64,000 bases of DNA from Favolaschia claudopus (Eukaryota; Basidiomycota; Agaricomycetes; Agaricales; Mycenaceae): NCBI GenBank assembly GCA_037176885.1, contig JAWWNJ010000027.1:1674001-1738000 (forward strand), in the 5' to 3' direction. Numbering within the stretch: the stretch's first letter is position 1; every line of letters starts with the position of its first letter. Below, in pieces: positions 52,402-63,284 of this stretch. The translations under genes and the position numbers were made by a program. Under the pieces are notes generated by a model, which worked only from the letters and a program-made list of their open reading frames with translations, had not been told where the DNA came from and searched no databases.

Positions 52402-52862
52402 CCTGGGCATGGAGACTCCTTACTCTGTTCTCTAAGGATTCTCCCTCTGCCCAGGTGAGTAGACACTCTTCCTCTTGTTGTAGCTAGCCCTCTAAGGATT
52501 CTCCCTCTGCCCAGCGCTTGTTGGACTCTTGAGTACCTCGAGCCTCAGGCCCTGGCAGCTGTTGCCCTTACACAGTCGACCCGGAACAGAATCGCGGAAA
52601 TGGCAGGGAAATGGCTGTGTCAGAGGGAAATATTCATTTCCAAAGTAACAAGGGCAAAAACAAAAATTCTGGCCGGGACATTCCCTAGGGATTGCTAATG
52701 GCTAGAGATTATACTGTACAATTTCGATCAATTCGTCTGTCACGCGGCACAGCCGATTTCCGAGGACCCCGCCAATGATTTTCTTTCGATTTTAGCGGAA
52801 TTTGGAGATTTGTCGGAAAAAATTAAAAAGTCACGTGCGAGACGTTGATCGAAATAGAAGTA
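52402..52862. other. Spacer with a 24-bp direct duplication
   Basis: The 24-mer TCTAAGGATTCTCCCTCTGC(CCAG) occurs at 52431-52454 and 52491-52514. The first copy is followed by GTGAGT...TTGTAG. From 52718 a TACTGTACAATTTCGATC end, related to the 12817-13016 MITE, runs to the TA of the next MITE. No gene is seen. Confidence 0.45.
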
Positions 52863-53127
52863 TGGTGCGCATCGCTTAAACACCACCAAACAAGAACGAA
52901 AAGTATAGCACATGATCAGAGCCTCCAGGTTTCTGATCCTCTGGCCAAAACACTCCGATTAGATGGTACTTCAATCCCTCAAGAGGGTTTCTCGATTGGA
53001 TAAAAACTCACAATAAATATTTTTTTCCTCGGGTCAAATTGAGACATCACTGATGTAATCAAGCACGTGCACTTACGGAATTTCCTAATGCAGACAACCT
53101 AACCTGAGTTAATACACCCTATTCAAG
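52863..53127. mobile_element. Left part of a second 22056-type MITE
   Basis: Starts TGGTGCGC after TA (52861-52862) and matches the 22056 element for about 230 bp with moderate divergence. The matching right-hand part (GATTTGAGACATCACTGATC..., about 55888-55951) lies beyond the 53130-55791 insertion, so the two halves were probably separated by that insertion. Confidence 0.65.
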
Positions 53128-53129
53128 TA

Positions 53130-55791
53130 CAGTCGGATAGCTCATAATGCATAAGGCCCGTGGACCCCCAAACCCTATGCATTATGAGCAATATGCATTT
53201 CTGCATAATGTCACACTAGGTGACATGCGTGATATTGTCACGAAAATACTATATATGGTAGTCCGGCGAACACCGAATCACGTGGAAGTTGCCGGGAGCC
53301 TGTCAACATTAGCTGTAATAACCAGCAGAATATGATGTATGTGGACAATGGTCCACATAGGAGGGTAAGCTTGCTTCAGTGCGAATGGGAATTCAATATC
53401 CTGAGTTGAATACGTCCAATTCATGTAGCTAATCTTGCTAAATTCATTCGGGCAACATTACTGGCTCGAGCAGTTTTCGCCCGATTTGCGTAACCAACTT
53501 ATTCAGTTAATGAACCTTAGAACCGCCTCAGTAATCGCCCTCATATACACCTTCAAAACTCTTCTGCTCCTGATGAATCTGGTTGGAGTGACTCAGCGGC
53601 CCTGTTTTTTCTGGATTATTGATTTTGACAGCTGAAGCTTACTTATACTCACTGGATAGTGGTAAGTATATCCAAGACACTGGCAGTAGTACAAAGTCTG
53701 GTGATTTTTTTTGAAGTTGCTCAAAGCATTCCCTGAGCCCCGGTACTGGTGACAAAGTGCTTGTAACTTGAGGAGACTTGTTACAAAAGTTGATGCTTAC
53801 TGAATTCTTTCTTCAAGTGAGCAAGCAACCATTGAGTATACATATAGGTGTTGGTAGGGTATTGTACATACTTATATTAGAGACTTTGCGCAGAGCCACC
53901 GGTAGCCACCCAGTGGCTCTCACGGCATGCGCTGTGGAGCGGCTACAGCATATGGTGGCTCGTTTGGTGGCTCGTCGCCCGCGTTGTAGGTGGGGCTTCT
54001 TCAAGTATCTACATGGTACCTCTGTGACTATACCTCAATGTAGTGAGGTGTCGTGGTTAGGTTACCAGTTTCCGCTTTATTTGGTGCGTTTTTGGCCGAT
54101 TCTTGCAAAACCGACGGTTGGCGTAGAACCTTGGTGTGCTTCCTGGTGGTTTGGAAGCCTAGCGCTTCGAGGTCATCCAGGGGGATGAAAAAATGCCGAA
54201 GAAAACGAATTTCAAGTTATTCTTCCAGCCACCGAATGAGCCACCATAGCGCGTAGCCGCTCCACAGCGCATGCCGTGAGAGCCACCGGGTGGCTCCCGG
54301 TGGCTCTGCGCAAAGTCTCTATTTATCACAGCACATGAGGTTCAAACAGGCCAATTGAACTTGAGCTGAGCAAGAGTTGAGGCGGCACTCGGAAACATTC
54401 GGCGCGCAGTCCGAAGTCACATGACAGTGACAGTGACGGCTCCCCGAAGTCCGAGGCCTTAGGCCTCAGGCCAGGACTCCAGGACAGTGCTTACAAACCA
54501 CCTGGACGGAGATTTGTAAGCATCTGCATTCCGGAGCCCTATACCGATGAATGGGGAAGCAAGCAAGGAACTTGGCTAAACTTTGGGGTAAAAATGACAC
54601 AGCTGTGTATTCAGGGTGCGGAACATGTCTAAATTGGTCCTGAGAGCTACAGTGCCGGACAACCAAAGTCGACAATGATGATTACCGAAGAACGCAAATT
54701 TTTGGCATAAATCTGACTTCAGAATCAGACTCAGCACCCTCGAAAACGTCCAAAAAAACGCCTCCGAAGTTTTTCCCACGACATTTTAGCTGCGGCCAAA
54801 TTTTTGAGCCAAAAAATCAAAAATTGTGTGTACCTCTCCGAACAAAAGTTAGCTAACTAGTATGCCTTCTGAAGCCCCATTTGTGCTCTAACCAACCATG
54901 CCGCCGTCGTACGCGTCGCCCTCGCCGCCCTTGCCGCTCATGATTATGGGCAAAGAATGTTTGATGCGGATGCCCAACTGTCGCTTCCGGTGCTTGATAA
55001 AACATCTCCGACTCCTTCTGAACCTCTCGGGAGGCGGATTTACACCATGCCTCATACTACTTCCATCAAGTCAGCCATAGATTCTCAACTTTGAGTGACA
55101 GTATAATGAGAAGAATAATTGTCGAACACAAACAGAGTTGGGCAGCCCATTTCAAATTTGGGTAAGGCAGCTCTGAGCTGAAGAAAAGGATTTTGGCTCA
55201 TGATAGAAAGGAAGGATTGGTTGAGTGCCATGTCGCAAGACTTTCATAGGTGTGCATTCCATGCTGCACACAATACCTCAACAACGTTGCAATGCTAAGT
55301 TGATGCTAAGTACAATCTTATCTTTGACAGTAACATGTAACGTGACTCGGAATTGCCAAATCCGGTGCGATTTCCCAGGCAAAGAAGAGGCAGATTTCTC
55401 GGAAACCGCTCGTGGAATTTTCTTTATTTTATTAGAATCATAACTTACTCAACGAAAGGAATCGATTGCGCTATGTCCGAGGTTTTTCCCATCAATTTTG
55501 AGGGTACGGCCAAATTTTCGGCTATCATTTCATAATTTTTCGTTTTTTGGACAATCGGCTCGTGCAAAACTGTTCTTTGGATGCTTAGCGACTGTTTTAC
55601 ATAAAAATCTAGACATCTGGGGGTATGTGACACCTTCCATAAAGGGAAGATCAAAGTTGTCGACTTTGCGTGTCCGGCACCGTATGAGGATAATGCATAA
55701 AATCCCAGCCTACCAAGTCGGTGGACACCAAAAGTCGATGCATAATGAGGTTTATGCATTTTGACCTCATGCATTATGAGATATCCGACTG
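53130..55791. mobile_element. TA-flanked pogo-like element, CAGTCGGATA termini
   Basis: A 2,662-bp segment with inverted ends CAGTCGGATA(G/T)CTCATAATGC (27 bp, two mismatches), flanked by TA (53128-53129, 55792-55793). The ends carry extra TGCATAATG units. I find no pogo-type DDE transposase frame inside, so it is a deleted or non-autonomous derivative. MITE B copy 2 is nested in it. Confidence 0.75.
53880..54319. mobile_element. TA-flanked MITE family B, copy 2
   Basis: A 440-bp copy of 33734-34175 with the same GAGACTTTGCGCAGAGCC ends and TA flanks (53878-53879, 54320-54321), nested within the 53130-55791 element. Confidence 0.87.
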
Positions 55792-55951
55792 TAGCATATA
55801 GGTGGAAGGAGATGCGGTAAAACACTGCCAACAACTCACTCAACCACCTCTGACCCTTTTCCGCTGCCAGAAAGGCAATATAAAATATGAAAATTTTTGT
55901 TTCGTCGATTTGAGACATCACTGATCCCATCAATGATGGGACCTATTTGAC

Positions 55952-56036
55952 GTCGCGAGCGGAGCGAGCGCAACGGGGTTTGGGGCGGCCAGCCCCAACA
56001 AGCTTTAGCTCCCTGCCTCCGGCACGGCCGACTCGC
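55952..56036. repeat. Fragment of the GC-rich mosaic repeat
   Basis: Shares the GACGTCGCGAGCGGAGCGAGC and GGTTTGGGGCGGCCAGCCCC blocks with 2630-2690 and the GCCTCCGGCACGGCCGACTCGC block in altered order. It abuts the right end of the split MITE. Confidence 0.7.
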
Positions 56037-56219
56037 ACTAAGGATTAAAAATTTACAACGTCACGTGCTATAAGCCACGACCACGAGTCCACGACAACAA
56101 CACGACGACCACACGACGCAAAAAACGTTGCCACAACGTGCGGCAAACTAGAAAGGGCCATGTTGCTTTTCGATCCCTTCCTCAATCTCTTTCGCCCGCG
56201 AATTCGACAACACCCCAAA

Positions 56220-57392
56220 ATGGCCCCTCTCATCCACAGCTTAACTCCCACCAAGTTCATTACCGACGCTCTTGTCAACTCAGTGCTGGAGTTCACTACG
56301 GACTCCTGGCTTGCCAGACTTTCAGCAGTCGGCAGTGACGAATCTAGGCTGCTCGACCTATCTCAGCTGGTGGTCGAGCGAGTAGACCATTTTCGGCTTA
56401 TTGGCGGCACGAAATCGACCCACGAAAAAGTCGCATTTGTATTCTCGCTGTTGGGCCCCACCGACCGCTTTGGTTTGCAATCCGCAAGAGACACTCGGGC
56501 AGGTTGTATAGATAGGACGGCCAGCGACCTGGACTCGAGGTCCCAATCAGGGTGATGTCATTATGTTGGCCCTCAACTTGTTTTTCTGACTACGCTACTT
56601 TAGACTATTCTGTGCAGACTCGACCGTCAAACTGGGCGCCCGATCCCTGGCTGTTGACAGGGTCTTCATCAATAGCGGCTACGACCGTCTGGGTTTAGAG
56701 CCCGGCACAACGGTGGAAGGTTTACCAAACGGAGGAAAATATCATACAGCCCAGTATTTCATCATTCCCCGTGGAGCGCCCGCTTCGGACCGCTTGACAG
56801 TCCTGGACTGCGCAATTCTGGCCTCGGTGATTTCTGATAGGGCCAGAGACTACAGCAGCCTCAGTTATATGTGCTGCTGGTATGCAACAATGTTTTTCCT
56901 TTGTGCCCACCGTATCTGCTCCGATCGCAAGATTGCCCCCCCCATCCAAGTACTGGTAAATGGGGGAAGTTCACCCTCATTGACTATCACACCGGTCGTC
57001 TCAAGCTGCCAAATGGCGCCTCTTTTGAAGATACCAAGCAATCATTCGAGCGCAGTATGACACGCAGGCAGGTTCCTCCTGCCCAGATAGCTTCGATCTT
57101 GGCCACTTTGGGTGCCGACAAGAGCCATGCAGAGACCGAGACCGAGGCCTGGATCATGGGACCTGATCCTATCTCTGTGGTCATCGAACTGTTCAATGCC
57201 CGGCGATGCCAGCTCATGCGCTCTATGAAGGCTGACATTGCACGTGCCGTTGCAGTCAGGACAAGAGCCGCACGAGAAATTGCCGAAGCAAAGGCGGAGG
57301 CGGTGGAAGCAAAGGCGGAGGCGGTGGAAGCTTCCAGAGCTAACGGACAGCTAATAAGATCGAAAACTGGACTACAGAGAGCTCATACCTGA
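56220..57392 (+). pseudogene. Uncharacterised fungal gene with a homopolymer frameshift
   Basis: Exon 1 (56220-56502) starts MAPLIHSLTPTKFITDALVN. A 115-nt GT...AG intron (56503-56617) joins it in phase to DSTVKLGARSLAVDRVFINS and YFIIPRGAPASDRLTVLDCA. At a run of eight C (56936-56943) the frame shifts: upstream reads SDRKIAPP, and the next frame continues PSTGKWGKFTLIDYHTGRLK to the stop at 57390-57392. A ninth C would restore it, so this is either a mutation or an assembly slip. The C-terminus is an Ala/Glu/Lys helix with an AEAKAEAV direct repeat (57283-57330), a likely coiled coil. I do not recognise a function. An upstream in-frame ATG exists at 56160. Confidence 0.55.
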
Positions 57393-58077
57393 TATGAACG
57401 CAACTTGGGATTATTCTGATGATTTGTTTGACATCGTCGGGTATATCGATGCAGACATATTTTTGGTGACATTCCTGGTGACGGATGCGAATGAAATACT
57501 CGGAGTCATCATCCGGCGAGGCCCATATTGTGAGCCATCCTTGACACTCAAAGGTAGACATCTGAGCCTTGTCCCGCTGCTTTTCCGAACTTGCTTTTTT
57601 CTGTGACTTCTCCTGACGCAAAGAATTTTGTGCACAAGTGTATTCATAGCGCGCGGTTGAGCTTCGTTTGAACTCGTAGACAGAATTATAGCTGGATATT
57701 GGATATTAAGTAAATTCTTGCCAACAAAGGATGAAAAAATACACACAGGAAGCGATAATCAATCTTATCCCAAATTAAATCCGCAATGGTGTCCGCCGCA
57801 TCTCTGACACTGTCTTTCCCAAGCGCCGAGACGTCGACAAGTGCCGTGAATAGTTTGATGTCACCAGCAGCTATCAACGCGTCCAAAAACGCGTCGATAT
57901 CCATGGCGGGAACTTAGACGCGTCCGTAGCATCTTCTGAGTTGTCTGCTTCATTCTCCTTTTCTGGATTGTTGTTATTCCGTTTCTCCCGCTTCTTCGCG
58001 CTGGTGGAATCCAAACACTGCCGACAATTGCTCGTGAGATGAATCCCGCCCTCCTTGAACGATGATATACAGTTCAT
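57393..58077 (-). pseudogene. Head region of a MULE-type transposase
   Basis: Reading from 58077: a Cys-containing start (SFKEGGIHLTSNCRQCLD), then MDIDAFLDALIAAGDIKLF...DKIDYRFL (57904 down), a GT...AG intron (about 57752-57699), then YNSVYEFKRSSTARYEYTCA and MSTFECQGWLTIWASPDDD, IRIRHQECHQKYVCIDIPDD. This order (short helical domain, CAQ-type Cys motif, CxGWLTI and HxxCH segment) is the N-terminal half of mushroom MULE transposases as I know them. The frame between the first two pieces is off by one near 57908. It stops at about 57400, before the catalytic domain, against the opposing gene at 56220-57392. Confidence 0.55.
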
Positions 58078-58214
58078 TTGCTATTTTATGCAGTTGAATT
58101 GTGAAAGGTGGTGGACTTAGACGTTTCGAGCAGTCTACGGAAGTTCCCTGACAGCGGAGATCACGGATTGATGGTTACGACATGCGCCCCAGTGTTGGGA
58201 GAATAGCGTTTAGT

Positions 58215-58837
58215 AGGACCTCTGACATTCACCTATGATGCCTGCCCGCGAAATTTTCGATTCGGATAAAACATGCCCAAAAATTGCGCGCACCCTGCCC
58301 GGATTCGGATAAGAAATCGACCATTGACGACGCCTCCCCTGCCCCACAATTCGGATAAATCATGGAGGCTGGGAGCCAAGCCTGGCTCAGATTCGGATAA
58401 AAAACACCGGGGACTCCTCGGACACAAGTTCCACCACTGATTCCCACCAAATTGGGGCAACTTCGAGGTCAATCAAGTACAATCTGATGGATTTTGCACC
58501 GAAAACGCATTTTCTACCTATTTCTGGGAACTTTCGGAAATCAGGGACCGGCAAGCGCACCTCAGCAAGCGAAGAACAGCATTCAAGCTACATGACAAGC
58601 TTTCGCATTACTCAGAAGAGGTAGAGGGGCCACCTAGACGCGTGAAGAGATAAATTGCGATTTTTTTGCGATTTTAGCTGATTTTTTGAGGCCTGGTTCA
58701 GCGTCCGGATAAAACATCGACCTCTTGGAAGGCCTGGTTCGGATTCGGATGAGATCTTCCCCATTTGGGGTCCGGATACGATGTCCCAAATCCCAGATTT
58801 TTCGGGGCAGGCATCATAGGTGAATGTCAGAGGTCCT
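58215..58837. mobile_element. hAT-type MITE with 8-bp target duplication CGTTTAGT
   Basis: A 623-bp element with inverted ends AGGACCTCTGACATTCACC (about 38 bp of near-perfect match), flanked by identical CGTTTAGT (58207-58214 and 58838-58845). Its sense is independent of the MULE-tail frame it interrupts near that frame's C-terminus. TTCGGATAAAAC/GTCCGGATACG-type motifs recur inside. Confidence 0.9.
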
Positions 58838-59434
58838 CGTTTAGTCTGGTGCGGTGTGTTGACTGGTTCTGTTGGCTCCGGGTAGCTGTCGCTATTGTCG
58901 TCTTGGCTCAGCGCAAGTACATCAGGGTTTTCCGCCGGTGAATCATCGGACTGATCTTCATCATCGAGGAGATGCTCATCGTCGAAGAGGGTTTGGACGG
59001 CGCAGAGATGCTTGCAGAAGCAGTTCAAGGGGTAGTCGAGGCACTGGCAGGAGTAGTTATCGATGTCGACTTCGTAGGTCTTGGAAGGATTTGATTCCGA
59101 TGGCACCAAGAACTTGACGTCGGATAGCTGCTGAATATCTTTCTTCTGATAGCACCTGCTTCGCTTGATGATAGCCTTGCGTTTCTTGACCTCAAGATCA
59201 GGTCCTTCGAAGCCCAAGTCCCGACGCCGCTGCTTTAGAGCATAGTAAGCCGCAACGTCGGCTATGAGGGTGTAGAGCAGGTGGTCCAAGCGCCGGTTTC
59301 GTTTGCCATGAAGGAATTTGCCCTTCAAGACGTGGTGCCATCTAAAAAAAGTCAGCGCTGACGGTAATCAGAACGGGAGAACACCTGTACGCCTCCACGA
59401 GCATGTTGGTGTCGCACGCCTCGAAGATGTTCCG
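58838..59434 (-). pseudogene. MULE transposase tail with SWIM zinc finger
   Basis: The first exon piece (about 59434-59385) reads IFEACDTNMLVEAYR. A 43-nt intron (59384-59342) joins it in phase to WHHVLKGKFLHGKRNRRLDH, then a basic region (KKRKAIIKRSRCYQKKD) and the SWIM finger DIDNYSCQCLDYPLNCFCKH with its C-x-C...C-x-H ligands, then an acidic tail. Upstream of the TNMLVEAY motif the frame is replaced by a sesquiterpene synthase, so the DDE core is missing. The C-terminal codons are split by the hAT MITE at 58215-58837; without it the frame would run on (QTKRYSPNTG) to a stop near 58160. Confidence 0.75.
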
Positions 59435-60394
59435 TGTGTTTCGGTGTACGCCTGACCACATTCGACGCGATACGAGAAAATGTCCTTGATGAACTTGATC
59501 AGAACTTTTGAGTGGTTACAGCCAGAACATACATTCGACCATGTCACAAGGTCATTTGCGGCTTCGCCCAGACTTACAATCACGGAATGTTCCATGACGG
59601 TGTCTGGAAGATTCAGGTTGTTGGCATATCTACCGTATGCAGTCAGATAAACCACATATCTATAGAGCTGTTAAGTGATCACTCTATCAGAGCAAACGAA
59701 GGTTTGCAACCTGCAAATTCTGGTTATGAGAAGGGAATATGCCAATGATGTATAAATATACCGGACGTGTCTCGACGGAGAGAAATATAGGAGTCGAGAT
59801 TGGGAATTGCTCCCGAGGCTCGATCTTGAGCCTGCTGTTGAATGCTCTGAAAAAACAGGCCAAAGGTTTTAATAAACTAGGGTCTTTGAGTTGGCGGATG
59901 TCGCGTCAGAAACGGCTATTTACTCGCTGCTGCGTTCCTGCTGAGGCAGTCAAGACCATTCGCCTATAAAAACTGGACGGAACTTGTAAATTGTGTGGCG
60001 GTGAAGAAGAAAGAGCGTACTCTTTTGTCATCTTCCCGACGTGAGAAGCCCGGTACGTGTCCGGGTTACGCAGAGTGCTCAGCACAGTATCCGCGGTGGC
60101 TGCTATAGACAAGTCATTCATGTCGTCCGAGAGGTTGTCGAGGAAAAATAGGTATGTCAAAAAGTCGTTGCAAACACGCAAGTGAGGTGCGCTTGCAGTG
60201 GGGTAACACATTGCAGTGAGTCGTCCACAGTTGAGCCCATGAAGTCTACGGAGAGCATCGCTCGGCATATTCCTCTGCTTAACGAGCCATCTATTTGTTT
60301 CAGACGCAATCTGTTTTCGGTGTCTGTTGATGTGTATCTGAAATGAGCAGTGTGACACAAGGCAGGGCACAATAAATGTGGTTGGGGCGCCCAT
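59434..60394 (-). pseudogene. Truncated sesquiterpene (class I terpene) synthase
   Basis: Exons on the minus strand: 60394-60021, 59972-59924, 59876-59762, 59710-59683, 59629-59533 and 59484-59434. The five introns are 47-53 nt, all GT...AG. The first five exons total 663 nt (221 codons) with no stop. The protein has the start MGAPTTFIVPCLVSHCSF, then NRHRKQIASETNRWL, the metal-binding region FFLDNLSDDMND (D86-D91), DFYRRMVLTASAGTQQR, NLDSYISLRRDTSG, and the second metal motif NDIFSYRVE (N221-E229, the NSE triad). Such enzymes cyclise farnesyl diphosphate using Mg2+ in the cytosol. The sequence ends at about residue 238 (family about 330-400), at a junction with a MULE tail, so the last 90-100 residues including the conserved RY pair are lost. 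Confidence 0.88.
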
Positions 60395-60908
60395 TGTAAC
60401 CTTGAAGTTTCAGTGAGTTCCTGGCCGAAGATTATATCTTTATGCGGCCACATTGCTCCGCTCCGAAACCGGGATGGGGATCGCATATAAAGATAGATTC
60501 TGATAGTCCGCATCCATAAACATCCGACTTGATGTTAGCCCCGCGAAGGGAGGGAACAGATACTCTTTTACTGTGCCCATACCACCACCACCTGGTGCGA
60601 GCCTTGCCTAATATAGTGGCTGTCGTCCAAGCCCGGTCGCCATTTTATTCTTTCTCTCATCGCGCCCGACCATCTCCAATTGTGACTGACTATGCTGCAT
60701 TGTGCATTATCACACATTAGAGGGTCTGCGAAGGGCCACGCGCCCGAAGCCATGCCAACTTTATAAATGTATTTTTCGTCAAATAATATCCACATTATCG
60801 AGTGCACGAGGACGGCACACGACTCACAAAGATAAGTGCACGGGGAGGCTCATTTCTGCACAGGCACAGGATTATTTCACTGTTTGGTGACCACAGTAAG
60901 CACTTTTC
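60395..60908. other. Spacer between terpene synthase and copia fragment
   Basis: It includes the 5' flank of the terpene synthase. A TATA-like TATAAAGATAGAT string on the minus strand near 60485 could be promoter-related, but this is weak. No other gene is seen. Confidence 0.35.
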
Positions 60909-62996
60909 AGGCGTGAAAAAGAATATGAGGATTTTGCTCAGACACTGCGGAAGAGGTCTACCCCATATTATGGTGATGATGACGATGATGGTGAACCGGA
61001 CACTTTGCATCACCCAATACGTATACCAGGTTCAGTGGGGGATAATCTAAGTCAGGCTGATCCGCCGTCTATTGTCCATCCATCAAATAGGGGAGCTCCA
61101 CCATTGCGCAAGGTCGCAGGTGTACGACAGGAACCTACTAGGCGGTCAACACGTCCACATGCAAGGGCACAACATCCCACCGCTGAGTACGACAGAATAG
61201 CTGAAGGACCACAGCATCAGTCAAAAGCTCAGCGCGATGCAGAGAATGAAGCACGTAAACAGGCAAAAGAAAATGAAGCTTCTGATGAACCAGACATTGA
61301 AGTCCCTGACGCTCCAGAGGCAGTCTTGCTTGCTTCTCTAGATGATGCTATTGAAGAAGCCTTTTTGGCTCAGAACCCTCTCGACCCTTCTAGTTGGCAA
61401 GAGGCATTGCAGGGTCCTGATGCTGAACATTGGAAAGCTGGACTTGAAGAGGAACTTGCTGGATTCAGAGCAAATGACGTCTATGATGTTGTTCCCATAC
61501 CAGACGGTGTCAAGCCTATTAAATCTAAAGTGGTTCCCAAAGTCAAAGTGGATGAAACAGGCAAAATTGCTCGTTACAAAGTCCGAATCGTTGCCAGAGG
61601 AGATACTCAGAAAGAAGGTGTTGACTACAAAGAAGTTTTTGCGCCCACTGCCAATCCTGAGTCTGTTCGCATCATTTGTGCTCTTGCTGCCAAATACGAC
61701 TTAGAACTGGATCAGCTGGATGTTTCACAAGCCTACCTCAATGGTAAACTGGAGGAAGAAATCTACATGATGCCTCCGGAAGGTGTTGAAATTCCAGAAG
61801 GTCACTGCTGGCGACTCAAGCGATCATTGTATGGTCTTAAACAAGCTGGGAGAACTTGGAACAGGACCTTTGACACGATTCTAAAACTCGGATTTCATCG
61901 CTTGAATTCAGAGACCTGCCTTTATGTTTATAAAGAAGGCAACCAGACTTGTTTTGTTGTGGTCTATGTTGATGATCTTCTTGTTGCTGCAACTTCTAAA
62001 GAATTCTCTTCCAAAGTCAAAAGAATGCTTTCATCTACTTTTAAAATGCGAGACCTGGGTCCAGCCAAATACCTCCTTGGGATCGAGATCATTCGAAACC
62101 GTAAGAAGCGCACCATTGCACTGAACCAGCGTCAGTATATTGACAAAGTCCTTTCTCGCTATGGCATGACAGACTGCAAACCTGTATTCACACCTATGTC
62201 TACTGGAACCCCTCTCACAGAGAATGACCCTGATGACGACAGTATCATTACCCATATGGCTATTGTCGAAGGTGGAGCTATTGTTCCATATTAAAGTGTA
62301 ATCGGGTCTGCTATGTATGCCATGCTAGGTACTCGACCAGATCTTGCATACAGTGTAGGAGTACTTGGTCGATATAGTGCGAAGCCAAAGATCTAGAGAA
62401 TTCATTGGGCAGCAGCAAAACGACTTCTTCGATACCTCAAAGGCACCCGTCATTGGGAACTTTTATACAACGGGGCCGACATCAGCATGGACATGCAATT
62501 TCTGGGATACAGTGATGCCAATTGGAATGGAGACAGATCTAGAGATACATCTCGTTCTACTTCTGGTTATGTGTTCATTGTCAACTCTGGAGCAATCGGA
62601 TGGTCTAGCCGTCGGCAATCCATGGTCGCTCTATCTTCTACTGAGAGTGAATACATTGGACTTGCAAATGCAGGACAACATCTAGCATGGTTAAGATCCT
62701 TTTTTGACGAACTAGGTCAACATCAGAGAAATCCCACTGAGTTGAGATGTGATAATCGAGCTGCCATTATTCTGTCCCAGGATCCACAATACCGCGCTAG
62801 GACTCAGCATATACAAAGAAAATATCATTTTCTTCGTGATGACTTGGTTCGCACTGGAGAATGTATTGTCTTGTGTTATCCTACAGATGAAATGGTGGCC
62901 GATATTTTCACAAAACCTTTATCTCATGACAAGCACTCCAAATTCTGTCTATCTATGGGACTACGGCCTGGGTCGAGTGGGGGTGTCAGAATATGA
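60909..62996 (+). pseudogene. Ty1/copia pol 3' half (RT and RNase H) with two stops
   Basis: The frame opens at about 60909 (REKEYEDFAQTLRKR), passes a charged linker, and enters reverse transcriptase: PKVKVDETGKIARYKVRIVA, LDQLDVSQAYLNGKLEEEIY (catalytic D), SLYGLKQAGRTWN and VVYVDDLLV. RNase H follows: FLGYSDANWNGD, SSTESEYIGLANAGQHLAWL, LRCDNRAAIIL, and the end GLRPGSSGGVRI. TAA at 62292-62294 and TAG at 62394-62396 lie in the same frame. Relatives have Gln at the first stop position, so C-to-T changes could explain both. Gag, protease and integrase are absent upstream. The stop codon at 62994-62996 overlaps the LTR start, as is usual for copia elements. Confidence 0.9.
62975..62983 (+). 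other. Polypurine tract of the copia element
   Basis: The purine-rich GAGTGGGGG directly precedes TGTCAG, the LTR start, as expected for the plus-strand primer. Confidence 0.65.
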
Positions 62997-63284
62997 ATTA
63001 TTCCGGGTAGCCGCCCCGCCGCTCCGGCCCTTGATAGATATCTGATACTTATCGTACAGCCTTGTTTTCTTACATATAAACCGTGCTCGTCTGTCCACCA
63101 CCCTCAGTCTTTCATCCCACATTGCGGGAGACTGAGGGTGAGTTCTCTATCTATCTACCTACTTGTATTTACTTACTCATTGTGTAGTTATTGCGCCTTC
63201 CGCGCATTTTCAGGTATTTAATATACAGTCTTTCATCCCACATTGCGGGAGACTGAGGTTATTGCGCCTTCCGCGCATTTTCAG
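62984..63284 (+). repeat. Copia 3' LTR with duplicated, intron-less terminal segment
   Basis: Begins TGTCAGAATATG. A TATA-like CATATAAA lies at 63073-63080, followed by a perfect 9-bp stem CCTCAGTCT/AGACTGAGG (63102-63137). Exon-like block 63105-63137, a 50-nt GTGAG...GTGTAG stretch with a CTTAC branch-like site (63138-63187), and block 63188-63213 follow. A second copy of the two blocks (63226-63284) lacks exactly the 50 nt. The LTR may end at the TTTTCA of the first (63212) or second (63283) copy. No 5' LTR partner is in the window. Confidence 0.7.

Noticed and set aside
60338..60400. An extra intron (GTTACAATGG...TTTCAG) in the terpene synthase 5' end
   Set aside because: Reading straight through from the ATG at 60392-60394 gives the expected N-terminal motif, whereas the spliced version has no workable phase.
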